The notes beneath the pieces are model-generated. The model did no database searches. It was given only the letters and a program-made list of their open reading frames with translations, and was not told where the DNA came from. Shown here in pieces: positions 59,189 to 64,000 of a stretch of 64,000 nt of DNA (within the stretch, counting starts at the first letter, position 1; every line of letters starts with the position of its first letter). A program made the translations under genes and the position numbers. Where the stretch lies: the NCBI RefSeq assembly GCF_016653115.1, contig NZ_NHRX01000048.1, positions 14,750 to 78,749 on the forward strand, given 5' to 3'. The DNA comes from Rhodocyclus purpureus (GTDB lineage Bacteria > Pseudomonadota > Gammaproteobacteria > Burkholderiales > Rhodocyclaceae).

Positions 59189-59765
59189 CCCCTCAGTGCG
59201 ACTACTTCGCTCAGAAACCTGCAACTGGTGGAACTTCGAGACAGTGAATGTCTCTTCAGGGTCGGTTCCAGGCGGCACTCGGTCGAGAAAGCTGCCGTTC
59301 AGCCTTGAAGTAGGTTGGGCGGCAGCTGACTGCCTCATAGCTTCCACTCCTTCCGCCGAACATGAACGTCCGCTCCGGCCGAGTAGTGTGAATTGGCCGT
59401 CCGGCCGCTTCCGCAGTATAGTCGTCGTTCAAGTGGCAGCTTTCCCGGTGCATTGAACGACGGCAACTGGCCGTTAGCGGATGTTAGCATAATGATGTGC
59501 GGCTGAAATGCCAAGTCAGCCATGCGAATAGGGTGGCGGCGCCCGGAACGGCAGCGACCTGAGTAGAGCAGCCACCGGAATGACAGTCCAGCCGCGAGGG
59601 TGAGCGACAGCTCCTGGCCGCAAGCGGCAGTCAGAAACGCACTCCAGGCGGCGGCGCTGCCGTTATCCAAACCATCGCTGAGTGGTGTTGGCCGCCGCCG
59701 TTCCCGCCTCGCCTCCACCGCTCCGACCTGGTAACCTCCCGTCATCCACTCGTTTCAGCAGCCTG
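59189..59765. other. About 580 bp with no convincing gene
   Basis: Frames exist on both strands but none has a start signal with protein-like sequence. It probably marks a boundary between the DUF262 operon and the methyltransferase-helicase operon. Confidence 0.5.
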
Positions 59766-60359
59766 ATGACAGCCACCGTCGCCCATTACGAGCGCAATGC
59801 CGCGCGTTTCGTCGAATCGACGATCGAAGTTGATATGTCCGCATTGCATGCGCGTTTCCTGGCGCAAGTGCCCGATGGCGGCCTGATCCTCGACGCCGGC
59901 TGCGGTTCGGGGCGCGACAGCAAGGCTTTTCTTTCGGCCGGATACCGGGTCCGCGCCTTCGACGCTTCTGCGAACATCGCTCGACTGGCCAGCGAATTCC
60001 TGCAGCAGCCGGTCGAGGTCCTCTCCTTCGCCGAATTCTCCGAACGTTCCCGCTACGACGGCATCTGGGCCTGCGCTAGCCTGCTGCATCTGCGCGAGGC
60101 CGAACTTCCGGACGCGTTCGCGCGCCTGTGGGCCGGTCTGAAGCCCGGCGGCGTGCTCTACGCGAGCTTCAAGCTCGGCAGCGGCGAACGCGATGACGGC
60201 GAGCGGCATTTCACCGACGCCGATGAGGAGAGGTTGCAGCATTGGCTCGACGGCCTGGCCGACATCGAGAGCATCGAGTTCTGGCGCAGCGAGGACCGGC
60301 GTCCCGAGCGCTCCGAAACCTGGCTCAACACGCTGGTGAAGCGCGGGTCGCTCGCATGA
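59766..60359 (+). CDS. Class I SAM-dependent methyltransferase (TehB-like)
   Basis: 197 residues from the ATG at 59766; the longer frame to 59682 lacks homology-like sequence. The SAM-binding loop is GGLILDAGCGSGRDSKAFLSAGY, followed by acidic FDASANIARLA, then YDGIWACASLLHLREAELPDAFARLWAGLKPGG and YASFKLGSGE. The fold resembles TehB-type small-molecule methyltransferases and lacks the NPPY/IPPF-type motifs of DNA methyltransferases. Its stop overlaps the helicase start by 4 nt, so both are made together. The substrate is unknown. Confidence 0.9.
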   Translation: MTATVAHYERNAARFVESTIEVDMSALHARFLAQVPDGGLILDAGCGSGRDSKAFLSAGYRVRAFDASANIARLASEFLQQPVEVLSFAEFSERSRYDGIWACASLLHLREAELPDAFARLWAGLKPGGVLYASFKLGSGERDDGERHFTDADEERLQHWLDGLADIESIEFWRSEDRRPERSETWLNTLVKRGSLA

Positions 60360-63300
60360 CCCGCAAGCTGATCACCGGCGAGAAGCAGTCGCCTTTCCTG
60401 CCGCAGCTGCGTCAGGCGATCGCGCAAGCCACGGAAATCGATCTCGCCGTGTCCTTCGTCAAGACGGCCGGCTTCCGGCTGCTGCTGCCCGATCTCAAAG
60501 CCGCACTGGGCATCGACGAGCCGCGCGCGCTGCCGCCGGCCCGGCTCAGAGTCGTCACCAGCGACTACCTCGGCATCACCGATCCGGAAGCGCTGCGTCT
60601 GTTGCTGCTGTTGCAGGAGCAGGGGGCGTCGGTGCGCGTCTTCGAAGCCGGCAGCACCAGTTTTCACATGAAGGCCTACCTGTTCGCGCATTTCACTGAG
60701 CATCGCGACCTGCACGGCACGGCCTTCATCGGATCGAGCAACATCAGCCGGCAGGCGCTGACCGACGGCCTGGAGTGGAATTACCGGATCGACTATCCCG
60801 CCGACGATGGCTTCCTCGAAGCGCGTGCCCGCTTCGAGGAACTGTTCCGGGACCCGCGAACCGTTGCGCTCAGCGATGCCTGGATCGACCGTTACGAAGA
60901 GCGCCGCGTGCCACCACCGCGCGCGCTGGCGCCAGGCAGCGACGAGACCGAAGCACCACCGACGCCCACCCCGATTCAGCGCGACGCCTTGCTGGCGCTC
61001 GCCACCACCCGTCGCGAGGGCTACCGCCGCGGCCTGGTCGTACTCGCCACCGGTCTCGGCAAAACCTGGCTCGCCGCCTTCGATGCCCAGCAGCTCGGCG
61101 CGCGCCGCGTCCTGTTCGTCGCGCATCGCGAGGAGATCCTGAACCAGGCGGCTGAAACCTTCGTGCGCATCCGGCCGCGTGCGCGCGTCGGCTTCTACAT
61201 GGGTCAGCTGCGCGACGCCCAGGTCGATATCCTCTGCGCGTCGGTGCAGACGCTCGGACGCGCCGAGCACCTCGAACGCTTCTCGCCGCAGCACTTCGAT
61301 TACGTCGTGATCGACGAATTCCACCACGCCGCCGCGCCGACCTATCGCCGGCTGCTCGCCCATTTCGCGCCGCAGTTCCTGCTCGGTCTGACCGCCACGC
61401 CCGACCGCACCGACCAGTCCGACATCCTGTCGCTGTGCGACGACAACCTGGTCTTCAATCGCAACCTGTTTGCCGGCGTCGAAGCCGGCCTGCTGGCGCC
61501 GTTCCACTATTACGGCATCTGGGACGAATCAGTCGATTACAAGGAGATTCCCTGGCGTAGCGGCCGCTTCGACCCCGAACAGCTGTCGAACAAGCTCGCG
61601 ACCCTGGCGCGTGCGCGTCATGCCTTGCGCCAGTGGCGTAGCCGCGCGCAGCGCCGCACCCTGGCGTTCTGCGTGTCGACCCGTCACGCCGATTTCATGG
61701 CCGAGCAGTTTGCGCGCGAGGGCGTCAGAGCGGCTGCCGTGTACGCCGGTTCGGTGCTGTCCCGCGGCGAAGCGCTCGAACGCCTCGCCGACGGCGCTCT
61801 TCAGGTGGTGTTTTCCGTCGATCTCTTCAACGAAGGCGTCGACTTGCCGCTGATCGACACGGTGCTGATGCTGCGCCCGACCGAGTCGAGCATCCTCTTC
61901 CTGCAGCAACTCGGTCGCGGTCTGCGCAAGGCCGAGGGTAAGGAGCGACTGGTGGTGCTCGACTTCATCGGCAATCACCACAGCTTCCTGCACAAGCCGC
62001 AAGCGCTGGCGCAGTCGGGCGCCAGCTACCGGCAACTGGCCGAATTCGCGCGCAAGGTCGAGACGCAGCGGCTGCAACTGCCGCGCGGGTGTTTCATCAA
62101 TTACGACCTCCAACTGATCGACTTCCTCAAGTCGCTCGACAGCGACGGCGTCGCCAAGGAATACGCCGCGCTGCGTGACGGTCTCGGCCGTCGTCCGAGC
62201 CTGGCCGAGTTCTACCGCTCGGGCGCAAACCTTAAGCGCGTCCGTGACGGATACGGCAGTTGGTTCGAGTTGGTGCTGGCGATGGGAGACCTGGACGAGG
62301 ATGAGCAGGCCATCCTCGCCGCCCATCGCGACTTCCTGCGCGAGGTGGAAACCAGCGCCATTAATAAGAGCTTCAGGATGGTCCTGCTCGAAGCGCTGCA
62401 GGAACTCGACGGCTGGAGCACAGCACCGAGCATGAGCCGCCTCGCCGAACAATCGTGGACGGTGTTGCAGCGCCGCCGTCCGCTGCTCGCCGATCTGCCG
62501 GAAGACATGCTCGCTTTGCCCGACGGCAGCGGCGACAAGTGGCTGCGCTACTGGCAGAAAAATCCGATCAATGCCTGGATCGGCGGCAATAAGTCGGCTG
62601 ACGCGCGAAGCTTCTTCCGCGTGGTCGAGCAAAGATTCGAACCCGTCTTCACCGTCCCGGCCGAGCAGCGTGAACGCTTCGCCGCCATGGTGCAGGAGCT
62701 GGTCGATTATCGACTGGCCGCCTACGAAGTCCGTCGCGGTTCCTCGACCTTGCCGGATAACGTCGTCCCCTTCAAGCGCCCGGCGCCCGAGCGCAGCGAG
62801 CTCCCGTACTTCCCGAACCTGAAGATCGCCTGCGGCCATTTCCGCACCGCGAGCGCCGACGCCGAGGAGTTCCGCAGCCTGGGTGCCGGCTACGGTCGTC
62901 TCGACCCCGCTCGCCATTTCATCGCCCGCGCCTCAGGCAACTCGATGAACGGCGGCAAGAAGCCGATCCGGGATGGCGACTACCTGCTACTCGAACTGCT
63001 GGGTGCCGGTAACGCGGGCTCGATCACCGGCAGCGTCATGGCGATCGAACGTCAGGATCAAAGCGGCGACGACCAGTACCTGCTGCGCGAGGCCAACAAG
63101 AAACGCGACGGCAGTTACGTGCTCGTCGCCCACAATCCCGAGTACGAAGACATCGTGGTCACGCCCGAACTGGCTGGCGAGCTGCGTACGCTGGCCAAGC
63201 TGAAGGCGGTCATCGATCCGCTCGAACTCGCCGTCGGTGAGTCGTTCATGCGCGAGGACATTCCCCCGCTCTTCGGCGAAACCTTCAACCCGGGCAACTG

Positions 63301-63634
63301 GAACTCCGGCCACGTCGTTCTGCCCGACGTGAAAGCACAGGTTCTGCTCGTCACGCTCAACAAGCAGGGCAAGGACGTCGATCACCGTTATCTCGATCAC
63401 TGGATCCACGAAAGCACATTCCACTGGCAAAGCCAGAATTCGACGACACCGGAGAGCAAGCGCGGTCGGGAGATCATCGATCACGCGCGGCTGGGCATTT
63501 CGCTGCATCTCTTCGTGCGCGAAGCTAAGCTGGCGGGCGGCAAGGCCGCGCCCTTCGTCTACCACGGGAAAGTGCGCTATCGGAGCCATACCGGAAGTGC
63601 GCCGATGAGCGTGGTGTTCGATCTGGCGGGGTGA
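60356..63634 (+). CDS. PLD-nuclease / SF2 helicase / S24-like / DUF3427 fusion protein
   Basis: 1092 residues from the ATG at 60356. Residues ~1-175 form a phospholipase D-type nuclease half (FHMKAYLF with H-x-K; FIGSSNISRQALTDGLEWN). The helicase follows: Walker A VVLATGLGKTWLAAF (~226), DEAD-like VVIDEFHHAAAPTY (~318), LTATPDRTD, FNEGVDLPLIDTV and QQLGRGLRKAEGKER (~518). Residues ~830-945 look like an S24 (LexA/CI) peptidase domain, with SGNSMNGGKKPIRDGDYLLL (Ser863), but the Lys position may be Arg in QYLLREANKK. The DUF3427 domain is C-terminal (DIPPLFGETFNPGNW, HLFVREAKL, APFVYHGKVRY). Probably a DNA-targeting defence or repair enzyme. Confidence 0.9.
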   Translation: MTRKLITGEKQSPFLPQLRQAIAQATEIDLAVSFVKTAGFRLLLPDLKAALGIDEPRALPPARLRVVTSDYLGITDPEALRLLLLLQEQGASVRVFEAGSTSFHMKAYLFAHFTEHRDLHGTAFIGSSNISRQALTDGLEWNYRIDYPADDGFLEARARFEELFRDPRTVALSDAWIDRYEERRVPPPRALAPGSDETEAPPTPTPIQRDALLALATTRREGYRRGLVVLATGLGKTWLAAFDAQQLGARRVLFVAHREEILNQAAETFVRIRPRARVGFYMGQLRDAQVDILCASVQTLGRAEHLERFSPQHFDYVVIDEFHHAAAPTYRRLLAHFAPQFLLGLTATPDRTDQSDILSLCDDNLVFNRNLFAGVEAGLLAPFHYYGIWDESVDYKEIPWRSGRFDPEQLSNKLATLARARHALRQWRSRAQRRTLAFCVSTRHADFMAEQFAREGVRAAAVYAGSVLSRGEALERLADGALQVVFSVDLFNEGVDLPLIDTVLMLRPTESSILFLQQLGRGLRKAEGKERLVVLDFIGNHHSFLHKPQALAQSGASYRQLAEFARKVETQRLQLPRGCFINYDLQLIDFLKSLDSDGVAKEYAALRDGLGRRPSLAEFYRSGANLKRVRDGYGSWFELVLAMGDLDEDEQAILAAHRDFLREVETSAINKSFRMVLLEALQELDGWSTAPSMSRLAEQSWTVLQRRRPLLADLPEDMLALPDGSGDKWLRYWQKNPINAWIGGNKSADARSFFRVVEQRFEPVFTVPAEQRERFAAMVQELVDYRLAAYEVRRGSSTLPDNVVPFKRPAPERSELPYFPNLKIACGHFRTASADAEEFRSLGAGYGRLDPARHFIARASGNSMNGGKKPIRDGDYLLLELLGAGNAGSITGSVMAIERQDQSGDDQYLLREANKKRDGSYVLVAHNPEYEDIVVTPELAGELRTLAKLKAVIDPLELAVGESFMREDIPPLFGETFNPGNWNSGHVVLPDVKAQVLLVTLNKQGKDVDHRYLDHWIHESTFHWQSQNSTTPESKRGREIIDHARLGISLHLFVREAKLAGGKAAPFVYHGKVRYRSHTGSAPMSVVFDLAG

Positions 63635-63793
63635 GGGCGACTTACTCACGGAAGCGGTCGCGCTTCGTCAGTTCCTGTTGCCAGCGGCGCTTGCGATGCA
63701 ATGCGACTTGAATTTGTCCAGGCAAGGGCTCGCCGGTAGAATCGATCGTCATCAATAAGCAAGCGTCCGCGGGCAGCGGGGACGAACCACGAC
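63635..63793. other. Intergenic region between two helicase-type genes; no gene seen
   Basis: 159 bp holding no frame with a start signal. GGGGACG upstream of 63794 could serve the next gene. Confidence 0.5.
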
Positions 63794-64000
63794 ATGGCAT
63801 TGCCTGACGGACTCTACGACCAGCTACTGACAAAGACGCTTTGGGATGTCATCGCAGAGAGCGCTGACGAGGCAGGCCGTACGCTCAAACCGCTGACGGC
63901 GGAAGACGCCCCTGAGCGTTTAGCCGACGCGCTGGCAGCCCAGTTGTCTCGCATACTGGACGACCTGCAAGGCGAGGGCGCGGAGAAGCTGCGCCATCAG
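63794..64000 (+). CDS. Start of a probable second DUF3427-type helicase (cut by the window end)
   Basis: 69 codons from the ATG at 63794 to the edge, open at the 3' end. MALPDGLYDQLLTKTLWDVI and ERLADALAAQLSRILDDLQ resemble the N-terminal domain that precedes the PLD and helicase domains in canonical DUF3427 helicases (L-P-x-G-L-Y-x-x-L-L-T start). The gene upstream lacks this N-terminal part. Too little is visible to prove the helicase. Confidence 0.55.
   Translation, partial: MALPDGLYDQLLTKTLWDVIAESADEAGRTLKPLTAEDAPERLADALAAQLSRILDDLQGEGAEKLRHQ

Noticed and set aside
59335-59745. 136-codon minus-strand ORF before the methyltransferase
   Set aside because: No ribosome binding site and no recognisable protein features.

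Overview
The window is high-GC chromosomal DNA from a betaproteobacterium. The run creA, tal, pyrG-kdsA-eno-ftsB, the nearby mutS and the overall style point to a Rhodocyclales relative (for example the Accumulibacter, Dechloromonas or Propionivibrio group). That placement is inference from gene order and composition, not from a search.

Layout. 1-1080: a tandem palindromic repeat array (I). 1.1-6.4 kb: a universal stress protein, an EmrAB/NodT-type three-part efflux operon and a divergent TetR regulator with palindromic operators. 6.4-7.1 kb: a short orphan ORF and two ~105-bp direct repeats. 7.1-11.1 kb: beta-class glutathione transferase, a VIT-family iron/manganese transporter, fumarase C, a Fur-box-like site and an outer-membrane protein. 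11.1-15 kb: a TetR-controlled adaptor/permease/ATPase (DevBCA-like) exporter operon. 15-22.2 kb: housekeeping genes (creA, tal, pyrG, kdsA, eno, ftsB, a SIMPL protein, a SlyD-type isomerase). 22.2-41 kb: four more repeat arrays (II-V) interleaved with a branched-chain-type substrate-binding protein, mutS, a ZIP transporter, an unknown two-gene module containing a degenerate ImmA/IrrE-like protein, a large hybrid histidine kinase with a response regulator, wrbA and a LigB-type dioxygenase. 41.7-44.8 kb: hisN, a toxin-antitoxin-like pair with ADP-ribosyltransferase-like motifs beside a truncated antidote gene, and a GNAT/Rnk fusion. 45.5-48.9 kb: a complete recombinase-in-trio (RIT) element with terminal inverted repeats. 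49.4-64 kb: a defence-island-like block: an 1100-residue SF2 helicase with a nuclease-like C-terminus, an intact IS1634-type insertion with a 6-bp target duplication, a DUF262 / DUF262-DUF1524 pair of the GmrSD type, a methyltransferase overlapping a PLD-helicase-S24-like-DUF3427 protein, and the start of another probable helicase of that family.

The most striking non-gene feature is the set of five arrays, about 6.7 kb or roughly a tenth of the window. Every unit is an imperfect inverted repeat. Each array has its own nearly fixed period (154, 192, 165, 155 or 173 bp), and several arrays share the same flanking sequence at their ends, as if the array were a discrete element. The best candidates for undescribed protein systems are the helicase-nuclease at 49.4 kb, the methyltransferase/PLD-helicase-S24-DUF3427 pair at 59.8 kb, the ART-like pair at 42.7 kb and the degenerate ImmA/IrrE bicistron at 30 kb. 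Their functions are inferred from motifs and context only.
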